Program-made: the position numbers and the translations under genes
Shown: positions 35,486-44,947 of the stretch, piece by piece
Numbering within the stretch: the stretch's first letter is position 1
Layout of the letters: the number at the start of each line of letters is the position of its first letter
The notes under the pieces: generated by a model
What the model saw: only the letters and a program-made list of their open reading frames with translations
What the model was told of the DNA's origin: nothing
Databases searched by the model: none
NCBI GenBank assembly: GCA_050117315.1
Contig: JASFMY010000017.1
Location: 7,377 to 71,376 of the forward strand
Origin: JANQIV01 sp050117315
GTDB taxonomy: Bacteria > Bacteroidota > Ignavibacteria > Ignavibacteriales > Melioribacteraceae
Length of the DNA: 64,000 nucleotides
Direction: 5' to 3'

Positions 35486-38400
35486 TTAACGGAGGAGTAC
35501 CATTTTCTTAACTAGATTTACATTGTCTCCAGCCAATTGGTAAATGTAAATACCGGATGCAAAATTAGCAGCATTAAATGTAATTTGATGTGATCCAGCT
35601 ATCATTTCTTCATCCAGTAAAGTTGTTACTACCTGACCGAGTATATTGTATATTTTTAGAGTAAATCTGCCGTTTTCTTTTAACTTGAATTTGATGGTTG
35701 TTGAAGGATTGAACGGATTAGGATAATTTTGAGAAAGTTCAAATTCAGTCGGCAGCTCTTCCGTGTTTTCAACATCCGTAATTGCTTCAAAATCGGTTTT
35801 CAATATCTGGCCGCTTGATGTACCGGCATATAATGTCCCGGTTTCTTTATTGAGTAATATTGAACTTACTTCCGTACCTGCTAATCCGGCAGTACTCCAT
35901 GACAGGCCTCCATCATTAGTTGTATAAACGCCGTTTGCCCATGTGCTTATATATGCATTGTCATCACTATCAATTGATAGTGAATAAACATACAATGCAG
36001 GCAAGCCGTAATTTGATTTATACCAGCTTGCGCCGTTATCGTCTGAGTAATAGACACCGTCACCGTAAGTTCCGGCATATATTTCATCATTGGATGTAAT
36101 TGCCAATGTCCAGATATATGCATATCCGACATTTAACTGAGACCAGTTTGATCCGCCGTCTGTTGATTTATAAATTCCTCCGCCAACAGTTGCAACAAAT
36201 ATATCACCGCTTGAATTTATAACCAGATCATTTATTGCCAGGATATCCAGTCCGTTGCTAACGTCTGTCCAAGTACTTCCGCCGTCTGTTGATTTAAATA
36301 CTCCCGTTCCCCAGGTACCTGCATATACATCTCCGTCAGGTGCAACTGCTATTCCCCTAACATCGTATCCTGTTAGGCTTGTTAATGTCCAGGTACTTCC
36401 GTTATCATTGCTGAAGAAAAGTCCTTGTTCTGTTCCTACATAAATGTTGCCTGTTGTTTCATCCGTAAAGATGGACCAGATAAATGCAGCGTTCATTCCG
36501 TCGTTAATTTTAGTCCACGTTTCGCCGTCGTCGGTTGAGCGGTAAATATTACCACCCCAGGTACCGGCTAAAATATTTTCGTCAATATCATTTGACAGGG
36601 AGTAAACTATTTCACTTAACCCGAATGAACCGGCACTGTTCCATTCCTGGCTGCTTCCGCTATCACCGCTTGAACCACCCGAACCACTGCTTCCTCCAGT
36701 TCCAGTATTTCCGATCGCAACTATTGCCGTGCCGTAATCGTCTTCCTCATCATCGCCGTTATTCGGAGTTGAATCGGGATCATCCAAATCGGATGAGAAT
36801 ATTTCCGCAACGTTAACAAGTGTTGTATCAACAGGTATATTTCCTATGAAATCACAAATATTGAACTGTGCTCCGCCGCTTCCTTCAAGATTTTTACAAA
36901 TCATTTGACCGCTTTGAACACCTCCGATCATGTTTACATCAGCATACGGTGCCAGTATTGTACCTGCAACACCTACCTGGTTGATTACCAAATTTTTAGC
37001 ATTGTAAAAGTTATATATCAGATTTTCACAACCATCCTGAACATTACCGGTTTGGCCGTTGAGGTGAATACCGCCGCTCCAGTCATCAACAGTTTGACCG
37101 TCAATATTTATCAACACAACTGAACCGTCAGGATAATCAACAACCAATGAAGTAGCATTTTCCAAATCTTCAGCATCTACTAAAAATACATTTAAGAAAG
37201 GATCAGTACCTTCTAAGAATAATTGACTGTATTCAAATTTAGTAGTACCGGTTGTTGCTTTATTTTTTATTTCGTTTGATAAGTTTTTCAAATATGTATC
37301 AGCCGATGCAAAATCTATTGGTTTACCGTTTTTTAAATCACCGTCAATAGATACTAAGTTTATCGGCAAGTTAGTTGAATTGCCGTAAACTACATTACCG
37401 TTGAAAACTCTACCGCTTTCATATGTTAAGTTATTATCAACTATCAACACATCTTCACCGGTTGTTGATAATTGATCTCCTAAGCTGTAGTTTGATAAAT
37501 ATGCGTTTCTGCCTACCGCCATTTTACCTTCCGTGTCTGAAGAAGGCATTGTAATGTCGTTTAATACAAAGACGTTGAAGCCTTTTGCCGGGCCGATATT
37601 CAGCGTAGTAGTGTTTGCAGTTTCAACATCAACAAGTACGGTTATAGTTAAGGATTTTGTTGCACCGCTAGCAATCTCGCCTATTGTCCATATTCCGGTG
37701 TTATCGTCATATTCGTTCGATGGTGAAGCTGAGATGAAGTTTAAGCCTTCAGGTAAAAAGTCCTGAACTTTTACGCCTGTTGCTTTTTGTGGACCGCTGT
37801 TTGTAACTTCAATTGTAAATGTTACTTGATCGCCATCTTCGGGGTTATTATTGTCTACAGTTTTTACTAAACTAAGATCAGCTTCTTCAGGATCAGGAGG
37901 ATCGCATACATTTGGATCCCATGAATATTTTTTAGTTACTTCTTCGCCCAACTGGTTATCGTTGCAATCATAAACTTTAACAAAAAATTCCAACTCTACC
38001 AACGTATCTGTAGGGCTAACTCCAGGCCATTGGCCTGTTATTGAGAATGACGTATCTCCGCTTATCCAGAATTGTTCATAGTGAACTGAGTTGTCGGTAT
38101 TATCGTCTTGCGGGTTAAGAATCTGCCATCCTGTTACTACTCTTGCCCTGCTTGGATCAGGTGTAACATCAATAGATGTGTTTACAGTAACATCGACTTC
38201 GTTATGTTCACAATATTCAACATCTGCACCTAAATCCAATAGCCAGCTTGTTGTACATGCATTAGGATCTTTTCCGTTTTCAATTATATGTAATCCGTAT
38301 TTATCATCATCGTTATAAGGATTTGTTGCATATCCGCCGGGAACTTCCGCCGTAAATGTTCCGACACCTTCCAGCGAGATGAATCCGGTTGGTAAGTTTT

Positions 38401-40417
38401 GTTCTTCTACTGTATATTCGCCGTTGACAGGAACCCATAACCCGTCGTTATCAAATCCCGGGTTGTTATAAGTAAATATCAAATCACCGTTTGTGTCATA
38501 TTCTCCTACGGCCGTTCCGAAATCACTAGTAACCGTTATTTTGTAATTCCCCGGCAAGTCGTCGGGAACGTCCGTTTCATCCCCGTTTTCATCAAACCAT
38601 TTTTTATCGAAATAAATATGTTCCGAGCATACTTGAGAAGAATCATTAATAGAAGCAGTTGCTGTTTTACCGTTCAAAGTCCAAACCAAATCAGACGACC
38701 CATCCCAGGTAACTGTGAAATCAGCATTGGGGTAGTAATCGGTTCTGCCCGGATTAAATGTTGTAGTTTGTCCCCTGTCTTCGGGCGCAGGTGAAAATTT
38801 GTTATCTGATCCAACCGAAATAGTTACTTCAACATCATTCGAATTCAAATAACCGAAATGAGCCGTATAAGTGTTATCATTATTCTTAACTACACATTCC
38901 AAAATCGGGGTTATTTTATCCAATTCGGGAGCACATGTTAAGTATCCTTCGTCAACAGAACCGTTATCAAAATTTTCATTAACTGCAGTAGCCGCATCGT
39001 TAAGGTCACTTATTGAAAAAGAAGTTGAACCTCCGCCAAGAGTTGTGTCTGCTAATTCCAGTAACTCTTCAACTGTTTTATTTGCCAAAGGACCGGTTGT
39101 TATAACCAAATCTTTTAGTTCTCTGTTATTATTGCCAAGAACACCTGCTGCATCGAATTCAACATTTAATTTTAGTGCAGCAACCTGCCCGGCAAATACG
39201 GATATTTTGCTGGTTGGGTCTGTATAACTTTGACTTAAGGCTGAGGACGATCCTCCCTGAGGTAAGAAATCTTTAACTGCAAGAGCTGAAGTTAAAGTAA
39301 TGGTATTACCAATTCCAATTACCATACCGGACGGGAAAACATTAGCAAAATTGTTATCTCTAATTTGTCCCGGAACTGAATTTGACGAAGAACCCCATCC
39401 GCCTTGAGTAAATGTTGTGAAACCAGTTAAATCGCATTCTCCCTGAGAGTTTTGACTCCAGTTAACAATTCCTTCAACCGATTTATCGGCAGTAGTCGGG
39501 GTAGCCAATACCAATTTTTGATATGTATCCGGTTCAATGCAGTGAACATATCTTGTTCCCTGCGGTATTGTTACCTCTGCTGTTGCCGTAATTGTTGATG
39601 TATAAATGTTATCCTCCGGGGTTAATGTTACCGGCCCGGCAACACCTGTAGCATCAGTTACAACTGTAGTTGAACTTAATGTGCCTGCTGTAGCGGATAA
39701 ATCAATACTCAAGTTATTAATTGGCGTATTATCTTCGTCCAAAGCTTCTACGGTAAATGAAGCATCTTCTCCTAAATTCTTATATTGAATGGGAGGAATA
39801 ATAGCTAATGTTGGAACCGGGGTCGAGTTACCTGCATTGGCATCTGCGTCGGCAACAATTTCAATAGCCCTGTTCTTTATTGTTGTGTTGTTTTCAATTG
39901 TAGTTACATCAACACCGTCGGAGAAATGCCAAATTGCCGCTTGAACAGCAGCGGCTTCTTTTGATTCATCCGATAAAGAACCGGAGTATGGATAACTCTT
40001 GTAAGGCACATAATTGTTTAAAATATAAGTAATTTTAGACGGGGTTTGTCCGTCAGCTGTATAAGTATGAGGATTATCATTTCTGTAAAATGCTATTTCG
40101 TTGGCAATATCAATACAATAAAATTTGGCCTCTTGACCCGATATCTTGCCAGTAAAATACCCGGCATTTACATTAATTTTTTTCCATGAATTATAAGGAT
40201 CTGCAAATTTGATTTTTTTTGATTTATCTAATCCAGTAACTTTTGTATCGCAGCCATCACCCCCTTGTGTTTTTTGAAGAAAATATGAGGCCGGTTTAAT
40301 TTCAGCTTTTTGTGTTGAGCTTCCATCACTGCTTACTACTGATGAAGCAAATGAAAAATTTGAAACAAAGAATAGTGTTAGAAGTAATTTTGTAAAGAGT
40401 GCCCCTCTCTTTCTCAC
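35486..40417 (-). CDS. Giant T9SS-secreted adhesin with thioester domain, choice-of-anchor A region and propeller (1643 aa)
   Basis: Start is GTG at 40417 behind AAGGAGG. A signal peptide (residues 1-~26) is followed by a probable thioester domain at ~57-175: YFTGKISGQEAKFYCID with Cys101, YILNNYVPY and AAAVQAAIWHFSDGVD with Gln159, the Cys and Gln expected to form the internal thioester. Next come an Ig-like domain (~200-300), several further beta domains, a DUF11-like domain (~848-945: LVKTVDNNNPEDGDQVTFTI), a choice-of-anchor A-like region (~939-1195), a WD/BNR-type propeller (~1259-1529, repeated STDGGSTW) and a T9SS type A sorting domain (NYPNPFNPSTTIKFKL to the C-terminal VKKMVLLR). It is predicted to be exported by SecYEG and T9SS and to bind surfaces covalently. 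Confidence 0.9.
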   Translation of the reverse strand: MRKRGALFTKLLLTLFFVSNFSFASSVVSSDGSSTQKAEIKPASYFLQKTQGGDGCDTKVTGLDKSKKIKFADPYNSWKKINVNAGYFTGKISGQEAKFYCIDIANEIAFYRNDNPHTYTADGQTPSKITYILNNYVPYKSYPYSGSLSDESKEAAAVQAAIWHFSDGVDVTTIENNTTIKNRAIEIVADADANAGNSTPVPTLAIIPPIQYKNLGEDASFTVEALDEDNTPINNLSIDLSATAGTLSSTTVVTDATGVAGPVTLTPEDNIYTSTITATAEVTIPQGTRYVHCIEPDTYQKLVLATPTTADKSVEGIVNWSQNSQGECDLTGFTTFTQGGWGSSSNSVPGQIRDNNFANVFPSGMVIGIGNTITLTSALAVKDFLPQGGSSSALSQSYTDPTSKISVFAGQVAALKLNVEFDAAGVLGNNNRELKDLVITTGPLANKTVEELLELADTTLGGGSTSFSISDLNDAATAVNENFDNGSVDEGYLTCAPELDKITPILECVVKNNDNTYTAHFGYLNSNDVEVTISVGSDNKFSPAPEDRGQTTTFNPGRTDYYPNADFTVTWDGSSDLVWTLNGKTATASINDSSQVCSEHIYFDKKWFDENGDETDVPDDLPGNYKITVTSDFGTAVGEYDTNGDLIFTYNNPGFDNDGLWVPVNGEYTVEEQNLPTGFISLEGVGTFTAEVPGGYATNPYNDDDKYGLHIIENGKDPNACTTSWLLDLGADVEYCEHNEVDVTVNTSIDVTPDPSRARVVTGWQILNPQDDNTDNSVHYEQFWISGDTSFSITGQWPGVSPTDTLVELEFFVKVYDCNDNQLGEEVTKKYSWDPNVCDPPDPEEADLSLVKTVDNNNPEDGDQVTFTIEVTNSGPQKATGVKVQDFLPEGLNFISASPSNEYDDNTGIWTIGEIASGATKSLTITVLVDVETANTTTLNIGPAKGFNVFVLNDITMPSSDTEGKMAVGRNAYLSNYSLGDQLSTTGEDVLIVDNNLTYESGRVFNGNVVYGNSTNLPINLVSIDGDLKNGKPIDFASADTYLKNLSNEIKNKATTGTTKFEYSQLFLEGTDPFLNVFLVDAEDLENATSLVVDYPDGSVVLINIDGQTVDDWSGGIHLNGQTGNVQDGCENLIYNFYNAKNLVINQVGVAGTILAPYADVNMIGGVQSGQMICKNLEGSGGAQFNICDFIGNIPVDTTLVNVAEIFSSDLDDPDSTPNNGDDEEDDYGTAIVAIGNTGTGGSSGSGGSSGDSGSSQEWNSAGSFGLSEIVYSLSNDIDENILAGTWGGNIYRSTDDGETWTKINDGMNAAFIWSIFTDETTGNIYVGTEQGLFFSNDNGSTWTLTSLTGYDVRGIAVAPDGDVYAGTWGTGVFKSTDGGSTWTDVSNGLDILAINDLVINSSGDIFVATVGGGIYKSTDGGSNWSQLNVGYAYIWTLAITSNDEIYAGTYGDGVYYSDDNGASWYKSNYGLPALYVYSLSIDSDDNAYISTWANGVYTTNDGGLSWSTAGLAGTEVSSILLNKETGTLYAGTSSGQILKTDFEAITDVENTEELPTEFELSQNYPNPFNPSTTIKFKLKENGRFTLKIYNILGQVVTTLLDEEMIAGSHQITFNAANFASGIYIYQLAGDNVNLVKKMVLLR

Positions 40418-40759
40418 GCTTCCTCCTTATGGTTATTAAAAAAAATCTTTCAGCTACGCTGTGGGAATCAATATAGGTGCCAAAAGCATAAATGTGATTT
40501 TCGGAATATAATCGAATAAATTTGGTATTAATTTAATTCTGAGTGTGCTTCATAATGGTACAAAAAGGTAGAATGGAGTCTGCGAAAGTTCGGCTTTAAT
40601 TATATTTTTTACAGATCGTTATATTGAAAAAAATCAAAAGCATTTTTTTTCTCCATAACAATCGATCAAATGATTTATTTTTTGAGATTTTTTTACAAAT
40701 TTTACAAAAATATTTATTCTTAATTATCACATTTGTCTATTGTATCTTTTTGAGACGAA
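40418..40759. other. Intergenic region between adhesin and rlmD, AT-rich
   Basis: It should contain the adhesin promoter on the minus strand and the rlmD 3' end. The adhesin ribosome site (AAGGAGG) is at its edge. I looked for a known riboswitch fold, in particular cyclic di-GMP types common before adhesins, and saw none. Confidence 0.4.
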
Positions 40760-42184
40760 TTAGACTTGAATCAATAGCGCAACATTTTCTATATGATAAG
40801 TATGCGGAAACATGTCTACTGGCCTCATTTTTTTTAACTTAAATCCATTTTCAACCAGAATTTTGATATCACGGGCTTGTGTTGCCGGATTGCAGCTTAT
40901 GTAAGTTAATTTTTCCGGTTTAAGTTTTATAATATCATTTACGGTTTTGGGATTCATGCCGCTCCTTGGTGGATCAGCAATTATTAGAGTCGGCTTTTCT
41001 ATTTTATTTTTTTCGATAATAGGTAGAAATGATTTGTTCAAATCAGCTTGAAAAGCTTTTACATTATATATATTGTTTAATTTGCAGTTGATTGCCGTAT
41101 CAGTTACTGCAGATTCAACACTTTCAAATCCGTAAATCTTTTCAGCATTTTCAGAAATAAAAATTGAAATTGTACCGGCACCTGAATAAAGATCATATAC
41201 AATTTCGTTCCCTTTTAATTCTGAAAAGTCAAGTGCTGTTTGATAGAGTTTTTCTGCCTGCAAAGTATTTGTTTGAAAAAACGAATTGCCACTTATCCTA
41301 AATTTGTAACCGCCAATTATGTCATATATAAATCCTTCCCCGAAATAAACCTTTTCATAATCACCAATTGCAACATTGGCTTTCTTTTCATTTATACTAT
41401 TAATAACTGTTGTAATAGAAGGAATTTCGTTGACTAATCCATTTGAATATTCAATGAACAAGTGTTCGTTATTTTCCGAAGTGACTAAATTTACCATCAG
41501 ATCTTTTGTCTTGAACCCACTTTTAATTACAAGATTTCTTAAATAACCCGTATGTGTTTTAGTTGAATAGATCGTGGAATATCTATTTTTAAAAAAATCG
41601 CGCGTAAAATTCAAAATTTTGTTACTGATTTCGGATTGTAGAAAGCACTCATCAATATCAAGCACTTTGTCAAAAATTCTTGGAATATGCAGGCCTAAAG
41701 CAAAATTTCTGTCAGCAACTTCATTATTATGAGAGATTTCTCCTTTTGTAAGCCACCTCTTATCCGAAAACGAGTATTCCATTTTATTACGGTAAAAAAA
41801 TATATTTTCAGAAGGAATAATTGGAAGAAATTCAAAATTGCTTATTCCTCCTATTCTTTCAAAAATCTCTTTTACCTGCTCCTCTTTATATTTTAATTGG
41901 AAAGAATAATCCAGATCTTGCTGCTTACATCCCCCGCAGGTGCCGAAATATTTACATTCGGCTTTTACACGTTGATTTGACCGGTCGATTAATTCTTCAA
42001 CTTTTGCTTCAGCATAACTTGACTTTTTCTTTTTAATAACTGCCTTTACTTTATCGCCCGGATACGAATTATTTACAAAAATCGTAAACTTCTTATCCGT
42101 ATTTTCTAAATTAATTTTGCTAATTCCTTTTCCTTCAAAAGCATAACCGGTTATTTCCAACTCAATTAAATCACCTTTTTTCAA
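40760..42184 (-). CDS. rlmD: 23S rRNA (uracil-1939-C5) methyltransferase, RlmD/RumA family
   Basis: The N-terminal TRAM domain (MKKGDLIELEITGYAFEGKG) is followed by an iron-sulfur motif CKYFGTCGGC (Cys77, 83, 86), a central domain, and the class I methyltransferase core: VYDLYSGAGTISIFIS for SAM binding, ADPPRSGM, and the catalytic Cys in YISCNPATQARD. The end is HTYHIENVALL, where His-Glu completes the active site. It methylates uridine in rRNA (RlmD) or possibly another U site, since family members are hard to separate. Its ATG overlaps the stop of the upstream methyltransferase by four bases (ATGA), so translation is coupled. Confidence 0.93.
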   Translation of the reverse strand: MKKGDLIELEITGYAFEGKGISKINLENTDKKFTIFVNNSYPGDKVKAVIKKKKSSYAEAKVEELIDRSNQRVKAECKYFGTCGGCKQQDLDYSFQLKYKEEQVKEIFERIGGISNFEFLPIIPSENIFFYRNKMEYSFSDKRWLTKGEISHNNEVADRNFALGLHIPRIFDKVLDIDECFLQSEISNKILNFTRDFFKNRYSTIYSTKTHTGYLRNLVIKSGFKTKDLMVNLVTSENNEHLFIEYSNGLVNEIPSITTVINSINEKKANVAIGDYEKVYFGEGFIYDIIGGYKFRISGNSFFQTNTLQAEKLYQTALDFSELKGNEIVYDLYSGAGTISIFISENAEKIYGFESVESAVTDTAINCKLNNIYNVKAFQADLNKSFLPIIEKNKIEKPTLIIADPPRSGMNPKTVNDIIKLKPEKLTYISCNPATQARDIKILVENGFKLKKMRPVDMFPHTYHIENVALLIQV

Positions 42185-42900
42185 TTATTTTTCTCCAGTA
42201 TTAATACTTCAAATCCTATAAATTTATCCCCGCCCATTTTCAGGTAAGCATTGCTATGGTGTCGTATTTTAGAAATCAATTTTTTATGATAACTCCTTTC
42301 TCTTTCGGATAAATTCCCGAGAACATCTTCCAGTTTTAATTTCCCTAATTTATAATACTCACTCAAAGATGTTGAAAAATCTTTGTGAGCGATAACTTTA
42401 AAATTTCTCTTTTCATAATACCCAGCTATTTCGTTAGTATTGAGGGGGTTTATATTTGATGTTTCGAAAATGTCTTCAACAAATTTAGGAACGATGTTTT
42501 CCTTTTTTGTTATTTCTCCAACACAAAAAATCCCGTTGGGTTTCAAAATTCTTTTTATTTCTTTTACAATTTTGTTTCTTCTAAAATCAGATATTGAAGC
42601 CTGCGCGTAAATCAAATCAAACTCGGATTTGCTGAAATCGGTTACTTCATAATCCATTAACCTGGTACTAACATTTTGATTTTCTAATAATAATTTTGAA
42701 TTAATTAACGAATCGTAATCTTCTACGATTAATTCTACATTATTATTGGTTTTATTTAAGGAATTTACAATAAATTCACTGAATGCTCCTAAAACCAATA
42801 TTTTTTTGTTTGTAAGCTTTGTAAACGACAAAAGCATTTCAAGCTGGTTTGTTGATCCGGGTATAAAAATTTTGCTCATTGAAAACATAATTATATTCAT
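42181..42900 (-). CDS. Class I SAM-dependent methyltransferase (239 aa)
   Basis: A Rossmann methyltransferase: KKILVLGAFSEFIVNSL as motif I region, VELIVEDYDS, FDLIYAQASISDF, and the post-motif IVKEIKRILKPNGIFCVGEI, typical of type 11 methyltransferases. The glycine-rich SAM loop is degenerate (VLGAFSE). The C-terminal third (GNLSERERSYHKKLISKIRHHS) is basic. It is the first gene of a two-gene unit with rlmD, overlapping by ATGA, so an RNA or translation-factor substrate is conceivable. The exact start could also be one of the internal ATGs (residues 5 or 8). Confidence 0.85.
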   Translation of the reverse strand: MNIIMFSMSKIFIPGSTNQLEMLLSFTKLTNKKILVLGAFSEFIVNSLNKTNNNVELIVEDYDSLINSKLLLENQNVSTRLMDYEVTDFSKSEFDLIYAQASISDFRRNKIVKEIKRILKPNGIFCVGEITKKENIVPKFVEDIFETSNINPLNTNEIAGYYEKRNFKVIAHKDFSTSLSEYYKLGKLKLEDVLGNLSERERSYHKKLISKIRHHSNAYLKMGGDKFIGFEVLILEKNN

Positions 42901-43013
42901 CTTTTAAGAAGTAAAAATAGAGAATATTTGATTTAGATATGTAACAGTGTTAAATTATTGTTAATAATTCTCGATAATAAATTGCTTACTGGTGACATAT
43001 TCAACTTATTAAA

Positions 43014-44252
43014 ATGGTTAGTGAAAATATAAAAAATATCGAAGCTGAAATTAGCAAATATTTTCAAGACCAGTATTTGCTGAAAGTATTAATGGAGAAT
43101 ACTCCCGATTCAATTTACTTTAAGGATCTGGAATGCAGATTCATAAAAGTAAGCAAAGGAACATTACAGAAATTTAATGCCGATAATGAAAAAGAACTAA
43201 TCGGCAAACGGGATTCGGATTTCTTTGAACCCGAACATGCCGATGATGCCAAAAGTGATGAGCTTGAAATAATCAGAACAGGTAAGCCCCTTGTTAACAA
43301 GGTAGAATTAGAAACATGGTGTGACGGTAGAAGGACATGGGTAACTACTTCAAAATTACCCCTAAGAGATAATGAGGGAAACATAATAGGGACATTCGGT
43401 TTAACAAGAGATATTACCGAATTAAAAAAAGCTGAAAACAAAATTAAAAAATATATTGGCGAGCTCGAATTTAATAAAGCTTTAGTTGAGGAAAAAGCAA
43501 TTGAATTAGAAAAACTAAATGATAAGCTAAGCAAATCAGAAACAAAACTAAAAGAGACAAACGCAAATAAAGACAAATTCTTCTCAATTATTTCTCATGA
43601 TTTAAGAAGTCCATTTTCTTCATTACTTGGATTTACCGATTTCCTTAAAAATGAAGTTAATAATATGGATATGGATGAAATCAAGCAATATGTTGAAACT
43701 ATCAGCAAAGCTGCACAAGGGATATATAAATTGCTGGATAATCTTTTACAATGGTCAAGTCTGCAAACCGGAAGATTAGAATACAACCCCCAAAAGCTTG
43801 ATATAGAAGAATTAATCATCAGTATAATTTCATTGTACAATAATAAAGCCTCTGAAAAAGGAATAAAGCTATCTACGGAAATTAACGGATTTACTCTTGC
43901 ATTTGCAGATAACAACATGATTGATACAGTTATCAGAAACCTTTTGAATAATTCTATAAAATTTACAAGAAAGTGCGGCTGTATAACTTTAAGGACTCAA
44001 TCAAATAATAAAGAAATAATTGTATCCGTTTGTGATACCGGAGTGGGGATGTGTGCTTTAGATCTGAAAAAGCTGTTTAAAATCAGCGAACACCTTTCAC
44101 ACGTTGGCACTGCAAATGAATCAGGCACCGGATTAGGCTTAATATTATGTAAAGAGTTTATAGAAAAAAACGGCGGAAAAATTTGGGTTAAAAGTGAGGA
44201 AGGAAAAGGATCAATTTTTTCATTTTCACTACCTAAATTCAAAGAAATATAA
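43014..44252 (+). CDS. PAS-domain sensor histidine kinase (412 aa)
   Basis: A PAS/PAC domain at ~20-140 (VLMENTPDSIYFKDLECRF, LIGKRDSDFF, GTFGLTRDITELKKAE) is followed by a coiled coil, a HisKA domain with phosphoacceptor His195 in IISHDLRSPFSSLLGF, and a HATPase domain with N box (RNLLNNSIKFT), G1 (VCDTGVGM) and G2 (GTGLGLILCKEF). There are no membrane segments, so it is a cytoplasmic sensor. No response regulator is adjacent, so it is an orphan kinase. It is divergent from the methyltransferase pair and convergent with the efflux cluster. Confidence 0.95.
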   Translation: MVSENIKNIEAEISKYFQDQYLLKVLMENTPDSIYFKDLECRFIKVSKGTLQKFNADNEKELIGKRDSDFFEPEHADDAKSDELEIIRTGKPLVNKVELETWCDGRRTWVTTSKLPLRDNEGNIIGTFGLTRDITELKKAENKIKKYIGELEFNKALVEEKAIELEKLNDKLSKSETKLKETNANKDKFFSIISHDLRSPFSSLLGFTDFLKNEVNNMDMDEIKQYVETISKAAQGIYKLLDNLLQWSSLQTGRLEYNPQKLDIEELIISIISLYNNKASEKGIKLSTEINGFTLAFADNNMIDTVIRNLLNNSIKFTRKCGCITLRTQSNNKEIIVSVCDTGVGMCALDLKKLFKISEHLSHVGTANESGTGLGLILCKEFIEKNGGKIWVKSEEGKGSIFSFSLPKFKEI

Positions 44253-44275
44253 TCCCCAAATATTTCCGTGCTTTG

Positions 44276-44461
44276 TCAATCCGAAATACCGATTTTCTTT
44301 AATATATCTCCCATCAGACACCATTTAGTAAATGATGATTGGAGTAAATTCAATCCTACAAAAGCAGTAAATAAAAACCAGTAAGGGCTTATAAAATACC
44401 CTAAGGTGGTGCTTCCAAGAATAAATATTCCTGCAATTGCTCTAATAACTCTTTCTCTCAT
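44276..44461 (-). CDS. YgaP-like (DUF2892) small membrane protein
   Basis: A 61-residue protein with two hydrophobic segments (IRAIAGIFILGSTTLGYF and YWFLFTAFVGLNLLQSSFT) and the C-terminal CLMGDILKKIGI, where the Cys lies in the position seen in YgaP-like transmembrane domains. It starts MRERVIRAIAG, the family's N-terminal pattern. It is the last gene of the minus-strand efflux cluster. Family members occur next to rhodanese, efflux and stress genes; precise role unknown. Confidence 0.85.
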   Translation of the reverse strand: MRERVIRAIAGIFILGSTTLGYFISPYWFLFTAFVGLNLLQSSFTKWCLMGDILKKIGISD

Positions 44462-44547
44462 TTTATGCCTCTTTTAATTAAATTCTTTTGTTGCAACACA
44501 GAGTTTAAACCTGCCCGACCAGCAGACAGGCCGATCTGTTTTACCTT

Positions 44548-44856
44548 TTACATAAAATATTTTTCAACAGATAATTGGAAAACTCTAATGGGATTGTTGC
44601 ATTGGCAATCATTAGAGAATTCTCTAATTGCTTCTACCAGGTTCCCTGCAATTTCATCTGTCATAAATGTGAAAAACAAATGACCGTCCATAGAAGATTC
44701 ATGGTTGCCAAACCAGTTTTCACTGTCATCACTGTCTTCAAATAATTTAAAGTTTCTTACATCGGTTTCACTATATGAAGGAACTTTATTTTCGCGGAAA
44801 ATCTTTCTTAACACATCCGCATATTCTTCAATTGTAATAACAACAAGTAGTTTCAT
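44548..44856 (-). CDS. PII-like small regulatory protein next to RND efflux genes (102 aa)
   Basis: A beta strand (MKLLVVITIEEYADVLRKIF), a variable middle (SDDSENWFGNHESSMDGHLF) and FTFMTDEIAGNLVEAIREF match the trimeric ferredoxin-like fold of PII-like proteins. The tail CQCNNPIRVFQLSVEKYF carries two Cys. DUF3240-type PII-like proteins are linked to RND metal efflux systems in Proteobacteria, which fits the position 92 bp downstream of the RND gene. AAGGAGA precedes the ATG. It could sense a metal or nucleotide and modulate the pump; that is inference. Confidence 0.7.
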   Translation of the reverse strand: MKLLVVITIEEYADVLRKIFRENKVPSYSETDVRNFKLFEDSDDSENWFGNHESSMDGHLFFTFMTDEIAGNLVEAIREFSNDCQCNNPIRVFQLSVEKYFM

Positions 44857-44947
44857 TTCAATCTCCTTTGAATAAATTGATTAAGAGTAAGATTAGGATT
44901 AAGATTTTAACTCAGAATCTTTTCTCTTCTTACTCTTAATCATAATC

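Noticed and set aside
40418..40620. Riboswitch upstream of the adhesin
   Set aside because: I searched the leader for cyclic di-GMP-type conserved segments and found none.
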